This document shows, one piece after another, positions 12,128-24,463 of a stretch of DNA of 64,000 nucleotides. Each line of letters opens with the position of its first letter. The stretch's first letter is position 1. This DNA comes from Periconia sp. R9002 (lineage: Eukaryota > Ascomycota > Dothideomycetes > Pleosporales > Periconiaceae). The notes below the pieces were generated by a model. That model saw only the letters and a list, made by a program, of their open reading frames with translations. It ran no database searches and was not told the origin of the DNA. Location: contig JAMAHW010000016.1 of assembly GCA_023627715.1 (NCBI GenBank), positions 1 through 64,000 on the forward strand. Direction: 5' to 3'. The translations under genes were made by a program, and so were the position numbers.

Positions 12128-12854
12128 GCCGTTCGGCTTGAGAGAAAGGAGGAGGTAGATGGTCGTTGAAGAGAAGGAGAAAAACGTCACTGTATAACCA
12201 CATGCTCTGTATAATTAGCGACTGGGGAGAGAGAGAAAAATCAACCGTATCTAACGGTGAGCGTGGGTTAGCTTTCCACTCTTGTCTTAAATGAACACAT
12301 TTTTTGTCGGATAGGCTTTGCAAAGGGCGAAGATTCTTTCCTTGATTTTTTGATTTGCTCCATAGTGCATTCCTTCGAATCGCTTTAATCTAGATGTACA
12401 GAGGGGTGACACGCCGGGAAGTCACATATCGGGAGGACTCATAGGTTCTACGAACTAGAAGCTCTACAACCTACGTAGTATGTCTAGTATAGTTATGTGA
12501 TTTGTGAATAACGCCTGGTACACTATCTACCCGATATATGACCTCCCGGCGCGTCACCCCTCTGTATAGTGTTCAGTCTGTACCACTCCCTCGCAACAAT
12601 GCATAACCTGAAAAAAGAAGAGTAGAAAAAATTCATGACTTTCATGATAATAAACCCTCCCACAGCAAAACGCCCCATCCCTTCTAATGCAATCGATCGA
12701 TGATGATGATATAATGCTTCAACCAACGCATGTATGCAACAAACAGACAAAGAAACAAAGTTTAGTAACAAAAAAATAACCGGGGAAAGAAGAAGACAGA
12801 TCACTCTCCCCGCTCTCGCATCGTCTCGTCAAGTAAGCACGTCAGAATAGAAAC
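12128..12854. other. Convergent 3' region containing a MITE-like element
   Basis: Lies between the stops of PHB2 (plus) and allantoinase (minus). Apart from the inverted-repeat element at 12399-12564, I see only A-rich 3' UTR-like sequence. Confidence 0.5.
12397..12566. mobile_element. MITE-like element, 166 bp, with TA target duplication
   Basis: The element at 12399-12564 begins CAGAGGGGTGAC and ends with its reverse complement. The terminal inverted repeats run about 35 bp (12399-12433 and 12530-12564) and differ at only three places, all transitions. Both ends are flanked by TA (12397-12398 and 12565-12566), the target duplication made by Tc1/mariner-type transposases. The interior of about 95 bp has no open frame, so the element must have moved with an outside transposase. 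The near-identical arms could fold into a hairpin if transcribed in the PHB2 3' UTR. No second copy is visible in this window. Confidence 0.75.
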
Positions 12855-14611
12855 TTACAACGCGACAGGAGCAGTTCTGGGCTCAAGCAGCAACTTGCCA
12901 GTGGGGCCCGACTTCTCAGAGAAACCGCCGCCCTCACGGGAGAAGATGCGCTGGCCGCGCAGCCACGTCTCGCGCACGACACCCTTGAGGGTCTTGTTCT
13001 CGTAGGGGGAGACTTTGTTCCTGAAGAGCATGGTGCTGGGTTCGACCTGTTTGTCATCATCCGTTAGTATCATGTCCAATTGACAATGGGTATGGAAAGG
13101 CAAAAGTCGGTGGATGGGTGGATGAATGGTGAAATAGGGGACGTCATACCTGGAACTCGGCAGCATCGTCAAAGACAACAATATCAGCATCGAACCCGAC
13201 ACCGATGTCGCCTTTGCTCTTCTCAAGGCCGACCTGCTTGGCCGTGTTGCGGCAGCACCACCGGACGATGTCCTCGACGCTGAACTTGTCGTCGCGCCGC
13301 GTGCCCTCGGTCCAGAGGATGGGAAGTCCGAGGCCTACGCTGGAGATGCCGCCCCACGCGCTGAAGAAGTCGCCCTTCTCCTCGGGACCTTGCTCCTCGC
13401 CGTCGGAACTCTCGCAGCTGTCGCAGTCCTTGCTGTGGCCCGCTTTGCGCGTGCTTTCCTTCTTGGGCGCGAAGGCTGCGGGGAGGAGCTTGATGTTGGG
13501 CGTGCAGGGGGAGTGGTCGGATACGACGGTTTTGATGACGCCCTCGCCGCGGTCTTGCACGAGCTCTTCCCATAGGCCGTCCTGGTTGGTTTGGGAGCGG
13601 ATCGGAGGGCAACACTTGTGGCGGGTGTCGCCTTCCTTGATGGACTCAGCGGCCAGCGTGAGGTAGTGGAAGCAGGTTTCTGCGGTGATTTTGATGCCTT
13701 TGGAGCGTGCTTCGCGGAGGAGGGGGATGGCTTCGATGGCGGAGAGGTGGACGATGTGAAGTTGCAGTTCTGGGGCTAGATGGGCGAGGGAAAGGATCTC
13801 GGCGATGGCGTACGTCTCAAATGATGGTGGGCGTGAGTCGAGGAAGGTGGAGTAATGAGTAAGTGGTCCGGTGGGAGCTAGGGGTGGGTGGGCGCGTTGG
13901 ACATCGTCACCCACGGAGTCGGTGATGGGCGGTATCATTTCAGCATGGAACATTAGAGTCGTGGCCGAGTCTTTGAGTTCCAAAAGAGCCTTCTCGATGT
14001 CGGTTGAAGCAACGGCTGGGAATTCCTCCACCTATATGATGTGAGCTTCGACATCAAGTTTTTCGTCACAGACAACTTACACCACTGTCAATCAGGAAAC
14101 CCTTGAAGCCTCTCACGCCCTCTTTCACAAGAGCTTTCAGCTCACCGGCATTGCCTGGCACCACTCCACCATAGAATCCAACATCTACCCAGCATTTGCC
14201 TTGAGCAGCATCGATCTTGGTATGTAAATTCTCCACCGTAGTAGTAGGAGGTATAGCATTAAGCGGCATATCAACTACTGTCGTCACACCACCAAACGCA
14301 GCAGCACGTGTGCCAGTCCAGAAACCTTCCCATTCGGTGCGGCCAGGCTCGTTCAGATGCACATGAGCGTCAACCAATCCAGGCATCAGGATGTGAGGCG
14401 AGTAATCGGTGTAAGCAGTTCCTTCCGGGAAGTCCTCACGGGGTAGAATGGAGTGGAATACGGATGTGATTTTGCCCGTGACATTGGATAGAACGATAGT
14501 TGCTTCGGTGAGTCTCCCTGCTACTACAGCTCTTGAAGATACAAGGACAGTGATGGGATGTGCTGGCATGCTGTGAGGCATCGGTGGGGGGCTGTCTGCG
14601 TGGGGAGCCAT
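12855..14611 (-). CDS. DAL1: Allantoinase
   Basis: Exons 14611-14081, 14031-13150 and 13046-12855 encode 534 residues. The enzyme opens the hydantoin ring of allantoin to allantoate (EC 3.5.2.5) in purine-nitrogen use. It is a cyclic amidohydrolase: metal ligands His83 and His85 lie in [17 protein letters not shown], the carboxylated Lys is Lys170 in GFKGFL, further ligands are His206 (FHAE) and His272 (IVHLS), and the catalytic Asp is Asp349 (VSDHSPC). The three exons join in phase 0. Residues about 363-397 are an acidic, Ser- and Cys-containing insertion (with [13 protein letters not shown]). It follows the catalytic Asp and looks like a surface loop. The start is the ATG at 14611; the longer open frame upstream has only a TTG start. 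Partner allantoicase lies at 40144-41256. Dihydroorotase and hydantoinase are relatives, but the [17 protein letters not shown] context favours allantoinase. Confidence 0.95.
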
Positions 14612-16674
14612 CTTGGAGGTTGTGCGAATTTGAAGTGAAGAGCAATGAGGCTGGGAATGAGGGTAGTTGTACAAACACTCGGAGTTGCAGAAGGGCTGAG
14701 CTATAAGTGATCGGAATTCGGAAAGGATCGGTAATGCTCACACGTGTACGTGAGGGATTAGGTTTGTTTGGTAATGATATGTATAGATAAGCAGGATAGA
14801 TAAGAATGGCTTGGTGTTGACACGGGGGGAGTCGTGTATGATCAAAGAGGAAAGTGATGAATACGAGAAGAAGGGTGCTATGTTTCCTTGCCAAAAGCTG
14901 GGGAAAAGACAAAGAAGGGAATTCTTGGGGAAATACAAGGCAATCGAGTCAAAGCGGATCCGGGGTGCAGACATCCTTATCTTCTCTCCGTGAAAGACTG
15001 ACCATGGTACTAGCGGAGTGAGCAAAACGGCAGTCCCAGCACTCTCCAGACATACGCTAGGGGCTGCAGCACCCCGGTCTGTTCGGCGCCATTAACTGTT
15101 ACTCGATGGAAATTGGTACAAATGCTGGCTGATACGTGAAGCTATTGAAACCAGCGTGGCCCTGCCGTTAGTCTCCTAGGTGAATTTGTATCTTGGTTTT
15201 TACCCTTGTGGAGATGCGCTAGCACTGTTTCTGGTGGATTCTAGGTAGGCCACGCCATTTTTTTGAAGAAGATTCGGCGTCGTGCATTTTTGAGACAATT
15301 ATCCACTTTGAAGCGCCGTGGTGAGTTGTGGTCCGCGGTATGCCCGCACGGATTAATTCATGGTGGAGATCTCTTGCTGATAAGGAAAGGCAGGGACCTA
15401 GACGCTTATCTATCGGTAGACCATGGCCGATCCGCTCCAGAAGTCCAGGGTCAAGCCAATGAGGGCAGCATAAGAGGATGGGTATGCTGTCAGCTAGCTA
15501 AACCCTGAATACAAACAACGACTTCGTCTTCGTGGAATCACTTCAATCGCATGTCTCTTGTATGAACCTGTTTCCGATCAGCGTCGATTTCTCCCAAGAG
15601 TTGGGGGTTGGGCCACCACGCCAGCCTGGACTTTCGCCGAAACCGGCGTGGAACCAACTAGGGACTTCGGCGTTGGGAAATTGTCGCCTCCTAGTACCTG
15701 CAAATAATCCATTACTCGATAGAATCACATTCCGCCGCCTTGCATCGCATTCAACTTGAGCATCTTGTCGGAGACCACCGGACCACGCTATCCTCAAAGA
15801 CCGGGCTATGATTGGTCAAGCACCATCAGCCATGCCATGTCAAAAGCGGTGACGAACCCAACCCGCAATATCATCTCCTGCTCATGTCGACGTTTGCGCT
15901 GAGCATCTCGCTGTACAGTGGCTGGCGTGATCTTTACAAAATTTTTACGCAAGAATTCATTTACTGACACTTCCCTCAGCCCCAAGTCAGCGAGTTGAGT
16001 CGGATACGGCGCAATTTACGCCAGGTGTGTGTTCACCGTTTTCAAAGGACTCAGAAGCCTTTTGTTTGAGCCGGAGCAGAAGAACGTAGCAGCGCGTGTC
16101 GGCAATGAGGACGATGACTGAACCTCACAAATCCTGCTGCGTTTCAATCGACCAAGCTTGCATTCTGGGCCCAATGGGTACAGGCTAGGGCATTCCCGAC
16201 GCCAGTGGGTGAGCCTGGAGTTACGATCGAGTAATAGAATCCCTTTGGAACTTCAGAGACCGTCTCGCCTCCCCTGTAGCGCATCGAGTAATAGCAACTG
16301 CCTTTTAGCCTTGCATCTTACTAGGGATAAAGCAATATACAGGGATTTTGATGTCGGCGACAAATAATTTTTTTTCTCACTGCGTCGCCTCATTTCTGCA
16401 ATGGGTAACTGACCTAATTAGCTGTACTCAACATATTCTGTCGTTTTGGAAACATGATACTTTCGACAAGACAATCGGCACGAAACAGGACTCGAAGAAC
16501 GAAACATTGATCTGTGTTTAGTGTGAAAAGTTTGTCACTACTAGAAGTAACGGGTATGTGAAACATGACTTAATGGTATGCTCCTGCTGAGAACACTCGG
16601 CCATGACGGCATCAAACGATCGGTTTATCACATGTTGGTTGATTTCCCTTTCCGAGCCCGCTTAAACAGGCCCT
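14612..16674. other. Intergenic region, about 2 kb
   Basis: Upstream of allantoinase and downstream of the DUF1917 gene, both on the minus strand. The first 400 bp look like the allantoinase promoter (GATA sites listed separately). From about 15100 to 16650 only short unrelated frames occur. I found no repeats with clear ends and no RNA gene. A decayed gene or transposon is possible but unproven. Confidence 0.45.
14785..14982. promoter_or_regulatory. Cluster of three GATA sites upstream of allantoinase
   Basis: AGATAAG occurs at 14785-14791 and 14798-14804 on the plus strand, and its reverse complement CTTATCT at 14976-14982. They lie about 175-370 bp upstream of the allantoinase start. HGATAR is the binding consensus of AreA/NIT2 nitrogen regulators, which switch on purine-catabolic genes when preferred nitrogen is scarce. 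The two closest sites are 13 bp apart, suitable for cooperative binding. Function is inferred from sequence and context only. Confidence 0.6.
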
Positions 16675-17996
16675 TTAGGAGCAGACCTTTCTCTTCTTGG
16701 AGCTGGAACCCACTTGGTTGCCTCCGGCTGGGGTGCTTTGGTTGACTTGAGTGTCGGCCAACATCTCCCGGCTTGAGTACAGACTTGCCTGAAGTCCGTA
16801 GTCGGATGCAGTATCCCCGTAGATACCAAGAATGGTGTTCGCATCAGTCCTGCGAAACACGACGAGGTCAACATCGCTCAATTGAAACCCTGGGGGCACT
16901 CTCTGGGTTCGGATGCTCGGGTTGGAATCTTACTTGTAGTATATATTTTTCCAAGACCTGACCACACCCAGTGATACCAGCTGTCGAAGCACTCTAATTA
17001 CGTCCTCCTTGTTTCTGAAGTCCTTGGTGTAGACACATATGAGACGGGCACGATTGCTTCCGTTGTCTGGGGCTACTTTCGCAGTAGGTCCGAGTTTGCC
17101 ATTGATGACCGCATCTACTATGGTCCGCCATACTCCAGTGACAGCATCCAGTTCGGGGAATAGCATCCACTATTCAATTATTCAGCGTACAATGAACAGC
17201 TATACTGTTGGAGACATGCATGTACATACCTTTCCAGTAAGAACGTTCGTTTCGACTGCAAGATCATTGATTTGCTGTTGGAGAAGTTTTCCTTCCAAGT
17301 TGAGTTGCTTTGTAACCGCATGCTTGACCTAAAATAGAGGTAAGAGGATTAGCAGATATTCGTGCAGTCTCGCACAAGTGATTCGAATCTGCGAAAATAC
17401 TGACTTTGCCTGACTTGATCTCACTGCGCTTGGCAACGCTGGAAGCGAGCAAACATTCACCAAGAACCTCGAGCCTCATCTCGTTTCTAGGTGCCTTCGA
17501 TGCATTATCAGGGTTCAGATTAGGCTCGTGCACCCAGATCCAGGCACAAACTTGAATGGATGTTGTAAGGGGTGGCACACGCTTCACGAAGTCTTCTGCG
17601 GACTCGAATAGATGCCAACTATCATGGCGGCCTTGACCAGGATGGCTGAATGCAAGTTGTTCCATTTTCTCTGATCTCGTCTTAGTCTTCTTGAGGAGTG
17701 TGTTCAGGTTGTTCTTGTAGCTGATGTTACTCTTCGTATTGAGCTGTTCGAGCTGCTGCTTACTACCCTCGTCGCCTAAGGCTGAGGTTAGCACTTGCCT
17801 AGCAACTTCTGTGCAGTTGAACATTCAGCCACGGATACAGTGGAGCTCCCATAATATGAGGAAGTGAAGGTAGGTGCACAGATATCTAAGATTCGCTTTG
17901 GGAGCATAAATGGATGTAGTTGGTGCTGTAAATACCGTAGAAGCTTGAATCGTCTGAAATCCACCCGTCTCCACCAACGAACTCCACCTCTACCAT
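16675..17996 (-). CDS. DUF1917/UPF0696 family protein (C11orf68/Bles03-like)
   Basis: Five exons (17996-17936, 17775-17405, 17328-17230, 17169-16934, 16849-16675) give 313 residues. The junctions were chosen because they recreate family landmarks. Exons 1-2 give SDDSSFYGDEG. Exons 3-4 give TGKWMLFPEL. Exon 4 holds GKLGPTAKVAP and RLICVYTKDFRNKEDVIRVL. Exons 4-5 give YYKTDANTILGIYG before YGLQASLYSS. The C-terminus ends with a basic patch, KKRKV, that could be a nuclear signal. The fold is distantly eIF4E-like in family descriptions, but the biochemical role is unknown. The first intron (160 nt) is longer than its neighbours. A shorter 33-nt alternative for the last intron is also open in frame but fits the family worse. 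Confidence 0.82.
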
Positions 17997-18135
17997 ATCA
18001 AGTTGGAAAACGAATGCAGAGATAGTGCATCCCTGGGGAAGTGAAAGTGACAAAATGAAGATCAAGTTCACTTGCTCTGGTGATGTTGTTTCGGCCAGTG
18101 ATGTAATCAGCCTCGATGGGGAAATGGCGACAGGG

Positions 18136-18197
18136 GTCCTACTTCTTTCGGTCCTACCACTTTACGCGACCAGGACACGCTAAGAAGTAGGACGCGT
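18136..18197. promoter_or_regulatory. Hairpin and MluI cell-cycle boxes upstream of primase gene
   Basis: ACGCGT, the MCB element bound by MBF at G1/S in yeasts, lies at 18192-18197, about 75 bp before the primase ATG. A related ACGCGA is at 18164-18169. A perfect 12-bp inverted repeat (GTCCTACTTCTT at 18136-18147; AAGAAGTAGGAC at 18182-18193) surrounds the second box. Primase genes are classic MBF targets in yeasts, so the assignment fits, but factor binding here is inferred. Confidence 0.55.
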
Positions 18198-18272
18198 CTC
18201 ATCCCATGCAATAATTGTCCGCTTCAGTACAGAAACAATCACAACTAACATACAGGCCAACTCACCTCAAAA

Positions 18273-19853
18273 ATGCCACATTCGATATCTCCAGATAGTA
18301 CGCCCATGGAGGAGGCCACGCAGACAATGTCGCAGGCCACGAACCACCCCGAGCCAGAAACCGAAGACACCACGATGGAAGATGCACCAAACCCCGCAGA
18401 GGCCGAAGCGGCGAAAGTAAATCTAGAGGACATGTTCGACGACGACGACCTAGATGATGAATTTACTTCCAGTGCGCCACAGGTTAACCCCAAGGAAGAA
18501 GATAAAGAGAAACCCTCACAGGAAGCAGCAGTGACATTGTATGTTACTCTTTGCACCCAAGGAATCAGCTTATTAACGTAACACAGTAAAATCGGCGACC
18601 GATCATCCTTTTCTGACCCTGATGTCATGCGTGCCTTCTACCAGCGTCTATTTCCTTTCCGTTTCTTCTTCCAATGGCTCAATCATTCAGCCGTGCCAGG
18701 CAAAGACTTCGCGAATCGAGAATTTGCCTTTTCGCTCCAGAACAACATCCTGGTCCGCTACCAATCTTACCCGACTCATGACCTCCTTCGTAAAGCACTT
18801 ATAAAAGACGTCCCTCCCAGGATCGATATCGGGCCTATATACTCCACGAACCCGCGGGATCGAAAGACTCTACGGAAAGCGAGCTCGTTCGTTCCTGTCG
18901 CGAGGGAGTTGGTATTTGATATTGATATGAATGACTACGACGATATCAGGACGTGTTGTACGGGCGCCAACATATGCAGAAAATGTTGGGCTTTCATAAC
19001 CATGGCGATCAAAGTTGTCGATGAGGCGTTGAGAGAAGACTTCGGTTTTAGACACATCTTGTGGAACTACTCGGGTCGCCGTGGTGCTCACGCTTGGGTG
19101 TGCGATAAAAAGGCGCGCGAAATGGACGACTCAAAACGTCGCGCGGTCGCTGGATATTTGGAGCTACTGAAGGGAGGTGACAAAGGTGGAAAGAAGGTCA
19201 ATGTGCGCCGGCCGCTTCATCCACACTTGGAGCGCAGTCTGAACATTTTGAAAGAGCACTTCCAGACGACTATTCTGGAAGAACAGGATCCTTGGGCAGA
19301 CGAAGAGAAAGCTGCACACCTGTTGAGCCTCATCCCTGACCCAACGCTCCGCGCCGCGCTACAGAAGAAATGGGATGCATCGCCATCACGACCCAGTGCC
19401 TCGAAATGGGCAGACATCGACAGTGTTGCCAAGTCCGGTGCGTTATCCAAATCATCAAGGGAGCTTTTGGAAGCGAAACAAGACATTGTGCTTGAATACA
19501 CGTACCCACGTCTTGACGCGGACGTGTCCAAGAAAATGAACCATTTGCTCAAGTCACCTTTCGTTGTACATCCGGCAACGGGACGCATTTGTGTACCCAT
19601 CGACCCGCAAAGAGCAGAGGAATTTGACCCTCTTAGTGTACCAACTGTATTAGACTTGATCAGAGAAATTGATGAGTGGCAAGGGAGTGAGAGTGAGGAT
19701 GGAGAAAAGAAGCTGCAAGACTGGGAGAAGACGAGCTTGAAGCCGTACATCGATCAATTCAGGAAGTTCGTTGCTGGGCTGTTGAAGGATGAAAAACAGG
19801 GAGGTGGGGTCAAGAGGGAACGAGATGAGGGCGGGGAAGCTATGGAATTCTAG
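18273..19853 (+). CDS. PRI1: DNA primase small (catalytic) subunit
   Basis: Two exons (18273-18538, 18587-19853; 48-nt intron) encode 510 residues. This subunit makes the RNA primers that DNA polymerase alpha extends. The first about 88 residues are acidic and low-complexity (MFDDDDLDDEF). The conserved core follows: SDPDVMRAFYQRLFPF, then NREFAFSL. The catalytic aspartates Asp200 and Asp202 lie in VFDIDMNDYDD. A zinc-binding Cys group (CCTGANICRKC) comes just after. Next is the conserved LWNYSGRRGAHAWVCD nucleotide-binding region. The acidic N-terminal extension is longer than in yeast Pri1 and may be disordered. MCB-type boxes upstream suggest G1/S expression. Confidence 0.96.
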
Positions 19854-20299
19854 ATATGTTGTTTACGTTTTAAGTTAATGTCATCCATCATCCACATGAC
19901 ACTCCATGTACCCAGTGTTGAAGTGTAGAACGAACTACATGCTCGCAAAGTTAGCCAAGTGTGTTCGATATACCTTGGGTAGAGACTTCAGTTATCTACC
20001 TAGACACCACAGAGGGCAATGTCTCGAGCCACCAATAGTATACTACTACCTTTTAGAGCAGTTTGACAATTCCGTACCAGTGATACAGGCGGGCTTGGGG
20101 CTCCCTAACCGCTTGATGACTAGGGACGGTTGGAAGAGGCAAAGCATCACATATTAGATTATGCAAACACGTTCGTTTCAATTCAGTGACAAGGTTGATT
20201 GATGTTTATATGCTCGACAATCCGATAAACCTATCCAGTCCATCTCTTCATTGTTCATGCTGTCGTAACAATCCCGTCATATCGCGTATCAGGATCCCT
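19854..20299. other. Convergent 3' region
   Basis: 446 bp between the stops of the primase gene (plus) and the ubiquitin fusion gene (minus). Nothing beyond likely 3' UTRs is seen. Confidence 0.5.
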
Positions 20300-21499
<1,200 letters not shown>

Positions 21500-23503
21500 A
21501 TGCTGTCCACAAATTCGCCCTCAGGCATTCAACGCCGACGAACACAACATCGACGACAACTTTCGACACCACTCACATACGAGGCGCCAAAAACACGACA
21601 ACTCCCAACTAACATACAGCAGAGACGGCAGCTGCGGTCAGGCATGAGCTTGGATCTTCGAGGCCTCAATCTTGAGACCGCGCCCATGCCTGGCCCTGTC
21701 CCCGTATTGAACCAGGCGCAATCAGGGCAAACAAATACGACATCCTTTGGACAACAGGATGATTCGGTAAGTATTACTAACTTAGGACAAACATCACAGC
21801 ATACTATGCAAGTAGCGCAATCGCACAGTCAGCCCCAGCCGGGCCCCCAGGATACCTTTTCGCAATCCTCAGTACATACATCTCTCTCATCACCGCGAAC
21901 TCCCCAGCGGACACCGCGGCGCCAGTCTCCCCAGCAGCCTTTCCCTCGATCTCCTACCAAAGAACCTTCAGAAGAGCAGTTGAAGCAACTACGGGAGCAC
22001 ATTCAGTCAGTGTATGGCAGCAATGGGCCCGTCTTCATCAACATACAAGTGCAACCAACTGCAACACCTCAAAAGCAATCTCAAGTACCTGCCTATGAGC
22101 AAGCTCCTCTGCAGGCAGACTTTTCCTCCATGGCCAACATCAACCTTGAGCCAACATCAAGCGCCATGACTTTTGACTTTGAAAACCCTGAAGTGGATTT
22201 GGGTTACGAATCTTCCTCATACTATACTTCGGATGCACTCTCTCCATCCCCAATCTCCTCCCCTCATCAACGATCATCCCAACCGTTCCTCGAAGACATC
22301 AAAGAGCTCCCAACCGCGGAGATGACGTTTTCGCAGCAAGATATGTATCCTGCATCGGATGCATCAATATCTATGGACGGTTATCCTCTAGCAAGCGCAT
22401 TTGCTCCCCAGCCAACTCTGCTACCAGAGCTTGAATTCGATGCGACTCTTGAATTCACAGGCATCTCACCAGAAGATGTACAGCGATACATTAGTGAGCA
22501 AGATACCATAACAAACAAATGGACATGCCTCTACCCTGAATGCGGCAAAGTATTCGGAAGGAGAGAAAACATTCGATCTCATGTCCAAACCCATCTCGGC
22601 GATAGACAATTCAAATGTAACGGTTGCGGGAAGCGATTTGTTCGCCAACATGACCTCAAGCGACACGCCAAAATCCACACAGGGAACAAGCCCTATAAAT
22701 GCCCATGTGGTGCAGGATTTGCACGGCAAGATGCATTGACCCGCCATAGACAACGTGGAATGTGTGTTGGTGGATTCGCCGATGTCGTGCGGCGGCAAGC
22801 GAAGCGTGGCCGACCCAAGAAACAGCGTCCAGACATGGAAGAGCGGACCGACAAAGCAAACAGAACGCGACGAGCACTTGCTTCTGCATCTTCATCGGTC
22901 ACTGCCGACTCTCCTGAATCATACAGGCACTCTTCACCTCCGCTGGATGATATTCTCGAAACACAACCCTTGACGAAAATCCTTCCTGAGACTGCAAGTT
23001 TCGGCGACCCTATAAGCGAATCTTCAAATCCATTCAGGTCAGTATTGATCACGTATATAAATAATGCCGCTGACGAATTGAGAAGTTTTGAAACTGCTCC
23101 GAGTTCCTATGACACTGCCAATGCTGGTAACTCCAGTTTTTTGTCTTCAACTTCGTATGCTAGCGAAGTAGCCCCAATGCATCTTTTACAACATCTCTCC
23201 GAGACAAACCGTCATACACCGCCCATGTCACCCGCCGAAAATCGACCTCACTCGTCCGATTCGGCGAACCACGCCAAGCTCCCTGTCGAGTCCAGTCCTC
23301 TGAAAGGCTCGTCAACACCCTCTCGATCGTCCATTCAATCAAACACTTATTCAACTCCGCCAACCTCCCCAGCTGAGGTCAAAGATGAGTTTGAAGAGCT
23401 TTTCCATGTGGTCCCTGACAACAGTTGCTCGCAGTTCGACCTCGAGATGAAGGCAATGGACGATTTCTCCGTGCTGGACAGCTTTGTGCACTTTGACATG
23501 TAA
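21500..23503 (+). CDS. C2H2 zinc-finger transcription factor, SWI5/ACE2-like
   Basis: Single-exon reading of 667 residues from the ATG at 21500. The frame extends upstream only to a TTG, and the chosen N-terminus (HRRQLSTPLTYEAPK) looks like other members. Residues about 340-425 contain two full C2H2 fingers and a third, atypical one: WTCLYPECGKVFGRRENIR, then CNGCGKRFVRQHDLKRHAKIH, then YKCPCGAGFARQDALTRHRQ. The FVRQHDLKRHAKIH and FARQDALTRHRQR helices are hallmarks of the yeast Swi5/Ace2 group. A basic stretch (RRQAKRGRPKK) follows. The rest is Ser/Pro/Gln-rich, typical of activation regions. Yeast members drive late-mitosis/G1 and cell-separation genes; the role here is inferred. A perfect-looking donor and branch site at 21767-21799 leaves open a short in-frame intron. 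Confidence 0.88.
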   Translation: MLSTNSPSGIQRRRTQHRRQLSTPLTYEAPKTRQLPTNIQQRRQLRSGMSLDLRGLNLETAPMPGPVPVLNQAQSGQTNTTSFGQQDDSVSITNLGQTSQHTMQVAQSHSQPQPGPQDTFSQSSVHTSLSSPRTPQRTPRRQSPQQPFPRSPTKEPSEEQLKQLREHIQSVYGSNGPVFINIQVQPTATPQKQSQVPAYEQAPLQADFSSMANINLEPTSSAMTFDFENPEVDLGYESSSYYTSDALSPSPISSPHQRSSQPFLEDIKELPTAEMTFSQQDMYPASDASISMDGYPLASAFAPQPTLLPELEFDATLEFTGISPEDVQRYISEQDTITNKWTCLYPECGKVFGRRENIRSHVQTHLGDRQFKCNGCGKRFVRQHDLKRHAKIHTGNKPYKCPCGAGFARQDALTRHRQRGMCVGGFADVVRRQAKRGRPKKQRPDMEERTDKANRTRRALASASSSVTADSPESYRHSSPPLDDILETQPLTKILPETASFGDPISESSNPFRSVLITYINNAADELRSFETAPSSYDTANAGNSSFLSSTSYASEVAPMHLLQHLSETNRHTPPMSPAENRPHSSDSANHAKLPVESSPLKGSSTPSRSSIQSNTYSTPPTSPAEVKDEFEELFHVVPDNSCSQFDLEMKAMDDFSVLDSFVHFDM

Positions 23504-24463
23504 ATGACTTTCTTTCATAATTACGAAGCGAGAGAAAAATGTTGCATGTATGATATGTTTTTTAGGGCTTTAGCGTTAACGACCGGCGTTCCAAAAGAAG
23601 GACTTGGGAGAGCAATCCTAATGATTTCATTGGGACATTTCCCAGGTACTTTGGAGCAGGGTTTTGTCATACGGATTTGGGGGACTTTTTGTGTAACGAA
23701 AGAATGATTTTTTATTTCAGGGAGATGCATCGATACTAGGGTATACATTCATTGATTGTTGCTGTTTGACACAGACAGCAGCTTGAGGCGTATTTTGGAA
23801 TTTAAACTCTTGTTGTGTTGCTTCTGTCATACACGTCAAAATAGCGCGTAACTTAACAGTCACGTATATGTGAACACTACCAGACTATGTCCCTCCTATT
23901 CCCCCACCATCATATACCTTCCGTGCAAATCCATATAATCATGTAAGGAGTGCTGTATCTTCCACTCGCATAGATTGGTACATTCCTAGACCTGACAGGG
24001 AGAGGGATAAAGATGGCATGAATGTGCAGTCTCCCTACGGTGTTTGTACGCATTATACAATACGCATTATTCAACATCGTCTCATGAGGTCCATTTCTGT
24101 GTTTTTAATTCATGCTTTTCACGGAAAAGGCGCCTAAGAAGATTATGAGTTCTGGACCAACAACAATCCTGGTGTTCATAGGAAATCATGGTCTGATATT
24201 GGACCTCAAGTGCTTCACGCAGTTCTAAACATGGCAGGTGGGATACCAGGTATGTGGTCACACCTATGAATCTCTCAAGCTTCTTCTACCCATGATACAC
24301 GACGTGAACGCGCTGCTCCATATGCCTTGCGACAATAACATTCAATAGATTCATAGATTCTACCTGTATCGAGCATTTTGTCCGGATTGGAAGCTACACT
24401 GTTTCTCAAGTCACAATCTCTGAATACCGCGCGGCACACTACATAGCATTACAAGATCGCCTT
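23504..24463. other. Convergent 3' region, about 960 bp
   Basis: Lies between the stops of the SWI5-like gene (plus) and the small membrane-protein gene (minus). No gene, repeat or RNA feature could be supported. Confidence 0.45.

Noticed and set aside
15543..15797. Minus-strand frame of 84 codons in the 2-kb gap before the DUF1917 gene
   Set aside because: No motif, no supporting neighbours and no splice partners; could be a relic but cannot be supported.
16901..16933. 33-nt intron option in the DUF1917 gene
   Set aside because: Shorter than fungal introns normally are, and the 84-nt alternative restores the family motif YYKTDANT.
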